Below are positions 46,883-59,116 of a DNA stretch of 64,000 nt, one piece after another. Source of the stretch: Rosellinia necatrix (lineage: Eukaryota > Ascomycota > Sordariomycetes > Xylariales > Xylariaceae); assembly GCA_021209875.1 (NCBI GenBank), contig JAGYVD010000006.1, positions 2,728,001 through 2,792,000 on the forward strand. Direction: 5' to 3'. Below the pieces are notes generated by a model. That model was not told the origin of the DNA, did no database searches, and was given only the letters and a program-made list of their open reading frames with translations. The position numbers and the translations under genes are program-made. Within the stretch, counting starts at the first letter, position 1. Every line of letters begins with the position of its first letter.

Positions 46883-48290
46883 ATCTTCTGTTATAGGTCC
46901 AAGAGCGCGATTGTAGTGTCTGGAGAAGTGTAGAACTACTGTCGCCGGGTGTCGCCGGGAGAGTTTAGAAATGTAGCCGCAATGCTGCACGCCGACGCAG
47001 AAACTGCAGATGCGGTTTGCAAGGCGGAACAACCCTGGAAGTGCAGACCCCGAGTTTACGAGCTCGGCAAGGTAGGGGGATGTCAGCCCTAGCGACAACA
47101 GTAAAAGCGTGTGTTAGAGGAAGGACAGTAGAGGAAACCGATTCTGCCTTGGGCGGGGTGAAGTAGAGTTTGGTTTGTTAATAAATGCACAGCCGATGTA
47201 GTGTCGAGGGCTTAATTTAGGTGGATTTGAGTGCGGTCCGGGTTAGGTATTTGTGGATGGAGGGGAAGAGAAGAAGTGGGATGGAATGAACGGGTAGATG
47301 ATTGAATAATCAACCCATGTAGTAGAAGCGGCGGTCTTTGGTGGGGGCTACCTATTGTAGGTACCTGGGTAGTCCGGAGTGGGTTTGGCCTGTGACTCAA
47401 AGTATTTCCAGGTTCTGCTTACAAAATGTGCCTTAATTTTCGTTTGATCTTTGAGCAAAATTTTGATCACCTAAGGTAGGTAGTGTAGCAAGTCACCGCT
47501 TTGGTAGTGGGGCGAACCGGGTGCCCCTACTACTGTACGTCACTTTGGGGGTCCGTCAGGGCTGGATCTTGGCATACGACATTCCAGCTTTAATACTGTA
47601 CCTGGGTACTTTAGGGTACAAAATATGGACAATGTGGAAATTAGAGTATATATATATTGCATTATTCTTATATTCCTACCTGCCTACCTACGTAGTTATA
47701 CTCTCTTTGGCTTTATATAGAGCAAGCAATTATGTTAAACTGGGTGGTTAGAACAAAGTCCTATAATCTAGCATCCTAGTTATATTAAAAATAGTTGTAT
47801 TTGAGTGCTGACAACTTAAGAGGAACTAACATGTTTAGGAACCTTGGTTATATATGTTATCAGGTGTACCTGATCAACTTGGTTGAAACAACTCTTGCTG
47901 CCTGGGTGGGGTTACAACAATGCTATCTAGCCCTATTTGGGTCTCAGCTTCATTCAGCATTGTCTCTGGTACAGTATTGCTGAATCAAATTGTTATATCT
48001 CCGCTGGCACTGAAAACAGTCTACCTTTGGATCTTATTTTGCCTTGAATTGTTTAATTTAACCAGACTGCCTAGGTAAGTTAGGTAAGTAAGTGGTGTTG
48101 ATAATGTGTTGTTGAAAGGGTGGGCTTGTGCTGTTGTAGACATAACTAAGAGCTTTGCCTTGAAGGGTTAGATAAGTTTGTTTTAACACTGGGTAGAGTT
48201 ATTTTAATCAGCTTAGTATGTACTTACTTAATACTTGAAAAGTATGTAGGCAGGTATGCCTTAGATAGAGTTTCACCACATTAGTACCTA

Positions 48291-48329
<39 letters not shown>

Positions 48330-49142
48330 ACCTACCTACCTACCTACCTACCTACCTAGTAGTAGTAGTAGTAGTAGTAGCAGTAGTAGGTATCTAAGGC
48401 ATTGCCAATAGGCATTGTTAATAGGCATTGTCAGGTAGGTACTTAAGTAGGTAGGTAGGTAGTTAGTGTATATAAAGGAACATCTACAGACTACAATTAT
48501 GGTATTGAGTGTCCACATTAGTGTGAGACAGTGAGCACTAACGTGCTTGCTGATAGGCTGATAGGGTGTTTACCCAGTAAATGATGCATCTTGGTACCTA
48601 CAGTACCTAAGACAGTGCAATTTTAATAGCGGACCCGCCGGCTGCAGCCGTCCTCATCCAGAAATGCCATTCTCCTGTTCCAAGATGTGGCCACCCGCAG
48701 CGGGCGACTCGTAAGGGGACCCAGAGAGCAGGAGCCAGCAATAGGGATTGGACTGATGGCCAGCTCTCCAACCTCGATTCCCTGCCATGACCGCGTGTGC
48801 CCCCCATTCATCATCATCCATCCTTCCTTCATGCCGGTCCTTCGCAGCTCTTCACGGGAGCTTCCTGACTCTCCCGAGTTCTTGTAGACCCCTTCGCGCT
48901 GGTTCTTTATTCGTTTCGTACGCTCCCTCGTCCAGCCTCCTCGACTTATGCCACCTGTTTGTTACCGGCCTACGGTCCTTGCGTAGTCGGCCATCCATTG
49001 AACCCGTCAGCCAACGACCCCAACCATAAACCTCGCCTCGTGCCTACCCCGGCCTACCCCGTCCCGTCCCGCCCCGGCCCTCGTCTGTCATATCTCGTCG
49101 CGGCACCGCAACCGAGCTGGCTATCCTGTCGCACCGCATGTC
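46883..49142. other. Divergent intergenic region between REI1 and HECT ligase genes
   Basis: It holds CCTA/TAGG tracts (47350, 47475, 47680), an AT-rich middle (about 47430-48250), a compound microsatellite at 48291-48465 and a CT-rich segment from 48780 to 49120 that is probably the HECT gene's leader. AAAATTTT at 47457-47464 resembles the core of the yeast RRPE ribosome-biogenesis element, but one short copy is weak evidence. Confidence 0.5.
48291..48465 (+). repeat. Compound microsatellite: (CCTG)n (CCTA)n (AGT)n, 13-bp repeat, (TAGG)n
   Basis: About nine CCTG units pass into about eight CCTA units (to 48358), then about ten AGT units (to 48389), then three 13-bp AGGCATTG units (48397-48433) and TAGG units (48434-48462). 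The CCTA and TAGG arms are complementary and could pair around the middle. Confidence 0.92.
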
Positions 49143-52100
49143 ATGACGATAGAACCAACTCGCCCGGTCCATCATGGCCGTGGCCGCAGCGTCCGTGACG
49201 ATGATGTCCTTGCCGCCCTGTGGGAAAATGCGCCATTCCCCAAACTCCCTTACGACGCTCCTCCTGAACTGAAGGAGCTGGTCGTTGACGTCGAGAACCC
49301 CAAGCGGGTATATACGATCCACCGCGCTTCTCGCCGCCATAACCTTCAACTCCTCATCGACCGGTATGTGTCTCCGCTTCGATGTGGCTTCTTCCCGCCC
49401 TGCCGTCCTTCGCGAGGCTGACATTTGGCCCAGTTTCGTTTTCCAGCTGCGCTGTGGGTGCAGCAACAGTTCGTGCTCGACGGCAACGTGTTTCACTTAC
49501 CGAAAGAGACTCGCCGGGAAGGCGCCCATCCGCCGATACAACCCCAATACCGCAAGAACGCTCGCCGTCTATCTCGCTAGTCAAGATAACCCCGAGGGCC
49601 GGCTGTGCCCCTACCTCCAGGTCCCCGGCACACCATCCGATGCCATTCTACCGCTCCATGTCGTCCCTAAGCATCCTTCTACGCGAGAGAGAGTCAAGGC
49701 TCGTTTATCTCCCACCAAAAACCATAGTCCTGGCAACACATCATCATCAATTAGACAAACGTTGTATAGCAGGCAGGATCGACAAACTGAGGATGATGAC
49801 ATACTATCGCCGTCTAAAACGGCGCAAACTGCGGCGCGTACTGCTAATAACGACTCTGTACCGATACAAATCACCGAGAAGCCAGTTGGGAAGAGAGATT
49901 ACCGTTCTTTTGCCACTGCAGTCTTTGGGACCGTCGCGTTTAAGATGCTCGAATGGTTAGCGCCAAACAACGTGGAAGCCTTGACAGATATAATAGAAAC
50001 CTCGCGTTGTTCGACCAAGTCGAGCATAAAATCTCAAACAAGCTTGTCGTCAGACGATACCAGCGACCAGTTCATTTCACCAGGCGCGGTATCATGCGAT
50101 GACTCGGATGGGGGGATCACGATTGCGAGGAAAGTTACTGGCTACGGCGTACCTTATCCCGAGATAACCACCGTTGTGAACACAACGGAGCTTCATTCCA
50201 ACCCCTCTATCGAGAGACCGTCCCGCGAAACGCCCACTCGAGCCCTTCAGCCAAGGAAAAAGTCAAATACTAAGATTCGCACATCATCTGGATCCCAGCC
50301 GTCCAAAGTGGTGGTAGAGCCTATAGCCGATTCAGCAGATGGCACACCCATAGATTCTCCAGACAGTGTTTCTGAGGCTACTGTTCCATCTTCAGCTCGT
50401 CGTTCCACGTCTCGGCCACACAGTAAGGATTTATCCGACACCAATACCAATGGCCGATCGCCGAGGCAGATTGATGGCGAGTATGCCGTAAATGATCGCC
50501 TAGGTCAAATAGATGGCCTTGACGACATTTCTATTACAGAGACGGATTATGCGTCAATATCAGCACAGAGCGAGAATTTGCAGAATGGCACTTTGTTAGG
50601 ACCTGCCCCCGAACTAGACAGCCATCTTCCGCAGTCGTTATCGCGACTCAACCCCGATACAGTCAGTTTCCTTTGCGACGTTTTGCAGGAAGACGCTACG
50701 GCGGAACGGCATGTGCTGGAACCGCCGATTATTAGCGACTCGCCTCGACACTATACAGGACGGCGCAAAGTATGGAGGAGAAAACGGAAAGCTCATGTTC
50801 CATACTCGCCGAATCTTAAATACGAGTGGAAGCTTTTCGTCGAACAGAGTATATTCCATGTTTTAAGCGACCCACAAGCTCTGCTGGAGTCTTTCACCAC
50901 ACGCGATGGGGCTGTTGATTCGCAGACGGTATGGTACTGCATGCTTCGCTTAACAAGAGTAGTCCCGCATCTTGTGTTTGACAGTTTATGGATTGCTACG
51001 AAGAGTTTATTCGCCCCTCCAAGGTCTTTGCAAACTTCTCGGTCACCTACGGCAAAGATGTTTGCCACTTCACAGAGGTCATTTTCAAATGCCGAAACGG
51101 CGTCTCTTATGTCAATTTGCTTTCATGCTTTGATCGCTGCTGCACCCTTGGTAACCGACTCCCGGCTTCTCCTCGATATGTCTCGGATTCGATCCCGTGG
51201 ACTGCTACTAACTGGCAGTGGGCTCGTAAGAGACCAGCGCACGCTCTTATCTCTTCAATACGAAGACGCATTTGCCGATGATTTGGCTCTAAGGCTGGCA
51301 AGAAGGCTACTGATGGCGATTCTAACTCGACACTACTTCAACGAGCTCCTAGAGGTGGACTTGGATTTGCTCGATAGCACTAAGGAACCTGATGTATTAG
51401 AGTCACTGTTATCTCAGATCGAGCCATCTATGCAATCCTCAATGCGCTTTTCGAAATTAGAACGAGCTATCCATGAAAAGCGTGTTCCGATCCTACTTTT
51501 AGATTGGGCAAGGACAGTCATGATTCAAGAATGGACAGGAAAGCCCGAGGTCCCGGGGGACGGTGCTTTCGGCGGCGCTCTCCTATTGATAGCAGCCATG
51601 TGTAAGTAACCATGCCGAAACGTCTGAACTGTTCTAATGTTTATTCTTCTTATAGACCGGAAGCGACAGACTCTTCTCTTGGGCGATGCTCATTTTCGGT
51701 TCGAGTTCTTTGGTGATCGGCTGGACGTCGTCGATATGCCGGTTTCCTGGCTTTCCTTTACATCTACCCGACAAAAAGCCCACCTCCTTGATTATCCATT
51801 TATCTTCAAACCTGAATCTCTGGTGTCCTATTTTCGTGCGATCAACTTTTCAATGATGAGCCACTCATATGAAGAAGCCGCCTCGCTACAACTCCGCATT
51901 AGGATGATTACGGAACCGACTAGCCTAGCTCTGGCTACGGAGCCTCACCAACGAGGCGCTCTTGAAGATCTTCTGAAGACGCCTACATCCAAGTTTCTCA
52001 TTTTGAACATACGTCGTGATTGGATCTTGCTAGATGCCTTCGATCAGATTTGGCGACGAGAGCAACGAGAACTCATGAGACCTTTGAAGATTCATCTCGG

Positions 52101-53133
52101 CGAGGATAGCGGCGAGGAAGGATACGACTATGGAGGTGTTCAGCAAGAATTCTTTCGCTTGGCTATTGCGGAGGCTCTAGATCCGGTTTATGGCGCCTTC
52201 ACAATTGATGGTAGGACCAGGATGACCTGGTTCCAGCCAGGTTCCTTGCAGCCCGAATGGAAATACGAACTAATTGGTTTGCTTGTATCGCTAGCCATCT
52301 ACAATGGCCTGACGCTACCTGTTACCTTTCCTAAAGCTCTCTACCGTAAGCTCCTCGGCGAACAGGTCACAGAGCTGCATCACATTGCTGACGGCTGGCC
52401 CGATCTTGCGAACGGCCTTACCAATTTACTAGAGTGGAATGAGAATGATGGCGCCGTAGAAGATGTTTTTGTTGTGACATACGAATTCTCCACAATGATG
52501 TTGGGCCAACCTGTCAGTCGTCGAATGGATTCGCCTCAAGAATCATGGCCCCAATCGTCTTTGCGCCCTAGCGCAGAGCCGCCCTCGGTAGATAACCCAA
52601 TGGACGCGCCACTCGTGACGGGAGACAATCGCATCGCATACGTTAACGACTACATTCGGTACCTTACAGACGTATCGATAGCACCTCAATACGAAGCCTT
52701 TGCTCGTGGCTTCCGCACCTGTTTGCACCCTAAATCCCTGAAATTATTGACCCCATCACTCCTGCAGTCCATCGTCGAAGGCGAACAAGACCTCGATATC
52801 TCAGAGCTTCGACGAGTGGCGCGATACTCGGGGTGGGATGCGAACCATCGTACTATACGTGATTTCTGGGCTGTGGTTAAAAAGTTCGACGACCGTATGC
52901 GCCGCAAGCTGCTCGAGTTCGTGACGTCCAGCGACCGTCTCCCTGTCGGCGGAGCCTCCCACATCCAATTCGTTATCCAAAAAAATGGGGAGGAAGATGG
53001 GGAAGCTGCTCGTCTTCCTACGGCGTATACGTGCTATGGTCACCTTCTGCTGCCGGAATACCGTGATAGGGAAGTGCTGCGGGAAAGGTTATCGATGGCC
53101 GTGGAGAATGCAGAAGGGTTTGGGTTCGCATAA
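49143..53133 (+). CDS. HECT-type E3 ubiquitin ligase with N-terminal AZUL zinc finger
   Basis: Transfers ubiquitin through a catalytic cysteine. Exons 49143-49363, 49434-51601 and 51656-53133 join in frame to 1288 residues. After a 73-residue lead, residues about 78-133 match the AZUL (amino-terminal Zn finger of Ube3a ligase) pattern: CGCSNSSCSTATC, then RRYNPNTARTLAVYLA and a final Cys in GRLCPY. A long polar, Ser/Thr-rich linker (about 160-520) is probably disordered. The HECT fold begins near residue 900 (KFLILNIRRDWILLDAFDQI), includes EDSGEEGYDYGGVQQEFF and VSLAIYNGLTLPV, and ends with the catalytic cysteine in LPTAYTCYGHLLLPEY and a Phe-Gly-Phe-Ala tail. It resembles UBE3A or yeast Hul4-type ligases; which is closer cannot be settled by eye. 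Confidence 0.94.
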
Positions 53134-54075
53134 ATAAGAATACTGAGGTAAAATTATCTGGGAATATGGATAAAGGCTTCCAAGTTATAGAAAGGGGCTA
53201 TATCTATAGGCATTAAAGGATGATCTGAGTAGTAGAGGGTAATAGGGCCATGCGGGAAGCCATTGGGCTCATTGTGGCGGTTTGGTTGTATTTTCGCCGC
53301 CGCCTTTACTCTCTTTACGTATCTCCTTCGAGAGTAGGATTTTCCTTAGTCCGAGCGCTTGCGTACTAGATAGTCGTCTCCTGTGTATGTTTAGCTTGTA
53401 ATATAACCATGAGGGCCCGCTTTCGGCGGCTGGATATAAGTAGCCTCAACCAAACTGCTTGACACTATCACTTAGGTATTTACCTTACTAAGTGTCTACC
53501 TACTTACAGTTACTTTTAGTGTCAGCACTGTCAGAAGTACCAGTGAGATGCTAGAATTATTGTGGCCGATAGAATTGATACTATCTAGTATTAAATCCAA
53601 AACGGGTCTGGTGACAGTCAATTTAGCCAAGTCGTATAAGAACGAGTAAGTACCTAGGTACTTAATGCATTATGATGTGAGGCTGCAGTTGCTGACTTGC
53701 GATTGATACTTGGGTAAGCATGCTTATGAGGGCTCTTTTTTCTCAGCTCTAGCAGCAATTAGGTATCGAGGCTTTTATTTATGGCCTATTTGCCCTATTG
53801 TATCCCTTTATGAATCACGGTCGTGTCTTGAGTCTTTAGTGTTCCTTTTCTGCCCAAGTCCGTACATAAATGTCCCACGTTAAGCTTGATACTAAGCGAA
53901 ACGATTACACAGAAAGCGTCTTTGGGGGTTTCATGTCTTTAGGCGGTTGCGCTATGTCTTCGTTTTTTAACTTATATTACCCGGTCCATCCCTCCTCCGA
54001 TGTGAAAGACCCCGTTCCGTAATCGTAGGCTACGAACGGCGGAGCCGGCGGGGCGGTCGGATCCCGGGGCCCCAT
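53134..54075. other. Convergent intergenic spacer
   Basis: It lies between the 3' ends of the HECT ligase and CCT5 genes. It is mildly AT-rich with a few CCTA/ACTTA words near 53470-53660. No gene was seen. Confidence 0.55.
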
Positions 54076-56082
54076 TTAGTAGTCCTGATCACCGGAGCCG
54101 CTGACAATGACATTGTTGACTTTGAGGACCATACGGCAGAGCTGAGTGGCAAGCATGAGCTGCTGCCTCTTTCCGATGAGCGGGTCGATAACCAGGGCCT
54201 CCTTCATATTGTTGGAACCCTTGCTCATGCAATCAACACCAAGCTTGCCACGATCCTCAGGGCTGGCCCGTACCTGCTGAGACTTGACCTCAGCGAGTGT
54301 GGCTATAGGGTTGAGGCCGCTGTTCTCAGCTAGCGCCATGGGTATCGAATCAAGTGCCTCGGAGAACGCACGCATCGCGTACTGCTCAAGTCCTGGCGTC
54401 TGGCCGGCTGCGTCCTCGACGGCTAGAGAGCATGCGATCTCGGCTGCGCCACCGCCGTACACAACGCGGTTGTCTCGTACGAGATTGCGAACTACACAAA
54501 GGGCGTCGTGGAGGGATCGACGCGCCTCATCGATGATCTATGTGTGGTTAGAAAATATAAACCGCTATTTTACCACTATCTTGACGGGTCCGGGCGATGA
54601 CCTACCATCTTATTGCTGCCCCTAACGAAGACGGTAACAGCCCTAGAGTTGGCGCATTCCTCGATCACAAGCATTTTCTCTCTCGTAGTGCCGAATGTCA
54701 TCTCTCGGACGATGCCTGCAGTACCCAGCTTCTCCGGTCGCAGATCTTCGAATCTAGGCACTATCCTGCCGTTTGTAGCAATAGCAATGAGTTCAATCTC
54801 GGGGCCCCCAACCCATCTCACAGCGGGCAGTTGATTCTGGAGTAGGAGGTGGTTCGCTTCATCATCGAAACCCCACTGGCAAATGGCTAAGTTTGCGCCG
54901 GCGTCTTTGATCTGGTTAATCATTTCGATGAATTTCTCTCGCTCATAGTTCTGTAATTTTTTGTACTCCTCGACTGATGCGATGTCTAGTTTATGCTTCG
55001 TCTTCGGTTTCGGAGGCTCGAAAGCACATGTGAGAATAGCGATCTTGGCATCCCGGACTTCGGAGGGCATCTGGGGGTGCGAGAAGTCCTTGTCCACAAT
55101 AACACCCTTTACAAGAATGGTGTCTTCCAGTGAGCCACCTACTTTCCCATCCACCTTTATCAAATCGAAGTCAACGTCTTTGCGCTCGAGGTCGGCAACG
55201 GAGAGAACGGCGTCGACGGCGATGTTAGCAAATTGGTCATGTGCTTTGGACACGATCTTGCTTCCTAAACTTGTGCGGGCGACCTTGACTAGGTTCTCTG
55301 TGTTTGCCTTGCTGAACTCAATGGTGTCCGATATACGGTCCAGCTCGGCCACGGCAATATCGCAAGCCTGGTCATAGCCGTCTGCTATTCGGATGGGGTG
55401 GATTCCCTTGTCTATAAGCTCGGCAGCCTGCTCAAGCAGTGCACCAGCCAAAACGACCACACCGGTTGTACCATCACCAATCTCGTCGTCTTGTGATTTG
55501 GAGAGCTCTACCAGCAGCCTAGCCACGTGGTTTGATATCTCCATCTGCTGCAGGATAGTGGCTCCATCGTTGGTGACAGTGATGTCGCCGTCTGGGGAAA
55601 TGAGGATCTTGTCGAGACCGCGGGGTCCGAGCGAGGTCTTCACGATGTTGGCGACAGTCCGAGCAGCGAGGATATGCGACTTAACAGCTTCATTGCCAAA
55701 TTGCCGCTTCTTCTTACCCTGACTAGCTTCAGCGTTAGATAGTCCTCACGGGAACCTCATGGGGAGGGGGAAGAGGGCGGATGGGGGCGACAAGGCCCCA
55801 AATCCTCCTCTCGACGTACTCTCTGACTACAATAAACGGCCTCCCCTGTTCATCCTTCATAACAGCAGCTGTGGGCAATGTTAGTCAGCATTTGCGACCT
55901 ATAGCCCTATCTGGGGTCGTACCATTGGATAGATCTAGATCTGTACGGGCGCCATAGTTTTGTTAGCATACGTCTGGTGGCCCTAAGCTAAACGGGAAGA
56001 GAAGGAAGGAAGGAAGGAAAGAAGGAAGGAAGGAAAGAAGGAAAGAAGGAAAGAAGGAAAGAAGGAAAGAAGGAAAGAAGGA

Positions 56083-56150
<68 letters not shown>

Positions 56151-56216
56151 GAAGGGGACCGGAGAGGAAGAATGAACTGGACGCGGGGCAGGAATTTAGT
56201 CCATACTCATCGCCAT
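54076..56216 (-). CDS. CCT5: T-complex protein 1 subunit epsilon (CCT5 chaperonin)
   Basis: One subunit of the eight-membered cytosolic chaperonin that folds actin, tubulin and other proteins with ATP. Five exons on the minus strand, 56216-56207 (10 nt), 55940-55923 (18 nt), 55868-55820 (49 nt), 55722-54606 and 54537-54076, join in frame to 551 residues, the normal family length. The tiny exons rebuild an N-terminus [20 protein letters not shown] followed by [15 protein letters not shown], as expected for fungal epsilon subunits. ATP-site motifs are [20 protein letters not shown] and [16 protein letters not shown]. The last exon contains [13 protein letters not shown] and ends SGSGDQDY. The first intron is 266 nt, mostly a GAAA-type repeat, with a GCTAAC branch-like site about 30 nt before its acceptor. 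Confidence 0.94.
55995..56155. repeat. (GGAA)n/(GAAA)n microsatellite inside CCT5 intron 1
   Basis: About 160 bases of GGAA, GAAAG and GAAA units on the + strand; in the CCT5 transcript this is a long TTTC pyrimidine tract that fills most of intron 1. Confidence 0.93.
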
Positions 56217-56845
56217 ATTGCCGATATTTACCGCTCTCCCGAGCCTGACTTGACTTGACGAGAAGACCCGTTGGTTATGTGCAACACGCGAAGATTAAAC
56301 GGTCATAAAGAAGCACTGTCGTGATATGAAGCTGTTGCTACAGCAGGTTCAAGTTGGGAGTGGGTGGTTCTGTCCTGCCTCGTTTGGTGGGCTGTGGATG
56401 TGGAGGGGATCTCTTTTCCCCAAATTCTTAAAATCTGAGCAGGCCAGGCAAGGATGGGTCTCAAATCCTAGCTTTATCATGTTGTAGCCCCACTAATACT
56501 TAGTTATCGGTACCTCCCAGCTACGTTCAAAGGTACCTTCAGTAGCTACCTACCTAAGGTAGGTAGGTAAGTACTTAAGGAATGCAAACTGGTCGGTGCC
56601 TTCAGCTGGCACTTCCTTCGAGACACTGAACTGGTACATAGATGAACTGGGGGTGGGTTGAATATTTACCTACTAGGTACTTTAGTACTTAGGTGGGCAA
56701 GACTTTCTGATTACATAATCTCTACGTCAACTACTTATTATAGTATTTATTATACATATGCCAGAAAACCACATAGCCTCACGTACCCATCCAGCCTCGG
56801 GTATCTAGATTCCTCACCTTATATATTACAATAGCAGTACTACCA
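56217..56845. other. Intergenic spacer upstream of CCT5
   Basis: It holds the CCT5 promoter and the 3' end of the acyl-CoA ligase gene. CCTA/TAGG words are dense at 56535-56580 and 56670-56700. No gene was seen. Confidence 0.55.
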
Positions 56846-59116
56846 TTAGGCCTGAGCTTCCATGCATTTCTTGATCTGCGTCTTGTATTGGTCTCTCAGC
56901 GCTCGCCGATTTACCTTTTGCGTCGCCGTTACGAGACCCTAAGGCGCTGTTAGCATCGTCACTCGTTCTTTGGATGGGGAGGGATGCTTACGCTTGCTGG
57001 TGTCCACTCCTCTTCGACGATCACAACACCGCTAATCATCTCGAGCCCGCTTAAGCCAGCCTTCTTGGCGGTGGCGATGAGATCTTTCTGCACCGCTTCC
57101 TCTACCTTTTTGTTATGGTGCATATCATCATGCTCGACGTTGAGGCTCCTGGCCAGTTCCGCCAGCGGCTTCTCGTTGGGCGAGATAATGGTGATCGGCC
57201 GCGGCTGCGAGCTGTCGCCGTAGATCATGAGGTTGTTCACATACGCGCTGCCGCGATAGATGGCCTCGAGGTTTTCCAACGCAATGTACTCGCCCCCCTG
57301 CAATTTCACTAGGTTTTTGACACGGTCTATGACTTTGACGTGGCCCACCGAGTCAATCTCGCCAATGTCGCCGGTTCGGAACCACCCGTCTGGAGTGTAC
57401 GCCTTCTCCGTCTCTTCTATGTTTTTGAAGTATCCTTTGGCAACGGGCGCGCCACGCAAGAGAATCTCGCCCTGCGGAGGCACTGAAGTCGCGTTATAAC
57501 CAATGTCCGGAAGACTGAGAAGCTTGAGTTCTAGGGAAGGTGGCACGGGGCCGATGGCGTTGGGCGTCCATTGTAGCGGGCAGCCCAAGGACTATAATTA
57601 TAATATTCAGGGTTAGCGAGCGCCATCTCCAGTGGCCTTGGGGAGTCCTCACGCCGTTGGAGCACGTCTCAGTCAGGCCATAACCAGTAACCATGGGAGC
57701 TAACACCATGCTCATGAATTGCAGTGTACCCGAAGAGATACCGCTACCCCCGTTGAAGAGAAAACGCACGCGACCCCCAGTTAGTTGCCGAACCTTATTG
57801 AAAACCAATGCGTCTAAAATAAAGCCACCAGGCAACCCCTTCGAGACGAGCATGGATTTTAAGTTGTACGCGCCCCAAAAAAGGCTTCTTGTTAGCGCGC
57901 CGCCAGAGTTCACCCGGCTTTCGATTCCCTTCCTGATCGTCTCCCAGATCTGTGGCACGCCCACCATCACTGTCGGCGCAAGCTCACGCATATCCCCCGC
58001 GCAATTGCGCATTGACGTATCAGCTAATGTGCGAGGGGACCCATAACCCAACGTACCACCAATAGTTATCACAATGTTCTCCACGCACATTTCTAATATG
58101 TGTGCAAGAGGTAAGTAGGCTAAAACCACTTCGTTCGAGGTAATCGTCTCGGCGATAACTTCATATAACCCTGTGATGCCGGCCACTAAGCCTTCGTGTG
58201 TGATCGGGACGCCCTTTGGGGTCCCAGAGGAGCCGCTTGTATACATGATACAGCACAAGTCTGTTGGCTTCGGCGGTACAGCGGGGACTGGGTTCTCGGC
58301 GCCAAGAGCGACCAATTCAGAATATGAGAGAATCTTGAGTTCGGGGTGCGATGCCTTGAATTCACCAAGTTCATCGTCCGAAATGGGCATATTTGTCGAG
58401 TCATTGTAAATCAAGTACTTGGCGTCCTTCGCGGCCTTGAGGGGGCCGCCCGCGGTTTTCAAAAGATGGGGATCGGTGTACATCGCCTTCGCCTCCGTCT
58501 GGGTGAGCGAGTACTCGACAGCATCCGAGCCGAGGGTATCGTAGGCGGTAGCGATTGTGATGGACTGAGACGCGCATCCGTGTGACATACACAGCCAGTT
58601 CGGACTACCTGGCATGTTAGCGACCAGTTAAATGGCAATGAAAACATGATTTGGGGGCTGGAGGTACCTTGTCGAGGCGAAGATGTGTAGCTTGTCGCCG
58701 GGCTCCAAGCCTAGTTTTCTCAGACCAGCGCCAACGTTCAGTGCCCGTGTCTCATACTCCTTGTATGTTAGGAACTTGTATGGGGACAGCTCAAAGTACG
58801 TCCACTTCTTCTCAACCTCGGTCTTGACGCCATCGACCACCTTGGGCACCTTCTTGGCTTCGATGTGTGTCTTGACGAGGGTGCGAGACCCGATGGCGGC
58901 CTTGTCTCCATGTGTCTTCGCGGTGGTGGTAAACAGATCATAGATGGTGGCTATCTCGGGGGAAGGACGAGTGATGAAGCCATGCTTGGCTTTGATATGT
59001 CGGTACGCTTTGGATTCGCCTTCGATCTGCGGAGCGTCCTCGTCTTGGATCATGAAAGGGGGCTTCTGCACCATATGCAAGGGCAGGACACCCTCGTACT
59101 GGGTTGGAAGGGCCAT
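56846..59116 (-). CDS. FAA1: Long-chain fatty-acid-CoA ligase
   Basis: Activates long-chain fatty acids with ATP and CoA for lipid synthesis or beta-oxidation. Minus-strand exons 59116-58668, 58604-57653, 57591-56992 and 56938-56846 join in frame to 697 residues, about the length of fungal Faa1-type enzymes. The AMP-binding signature YTSGSSGTPKG is at residues 271-281; GYGLTETCSNG lies at the second splice; and GWFRTGDIGE with KVIDRVKNLVKLQGGEYIAL marks the linker and fatty-acid binding region. The 93-nt last exon supplies the ending LVTATQKVNRRALRDQYKTQ and KCMEAQA; without it the protein would lack the normal C-terminus. No signal peptide or SKL-type peroxisomal signal is seen, so a cytosolic or membrane-surface location is likely. 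The symbol marks family resemblance; other FAA paralogues cannot be excluded. Confidence 0.93.

Noticed and set aside
47457..47464. AAAATTTT resembling an RRPE element upstream of REI1
   Set aside because: A single 8-bp palindrome about 575 bases from the start is easily due to chance in AT-rich DNA.
39915..59116. Possible secondary-metabolite cluster (transcription factor, monooxygenase, acyl-CoA ligase)
   Set aside because: No polyketide, peptide or terpene backbone enzyme, transporter or P450 is present, and the genes are far apart among housekeeping genes.
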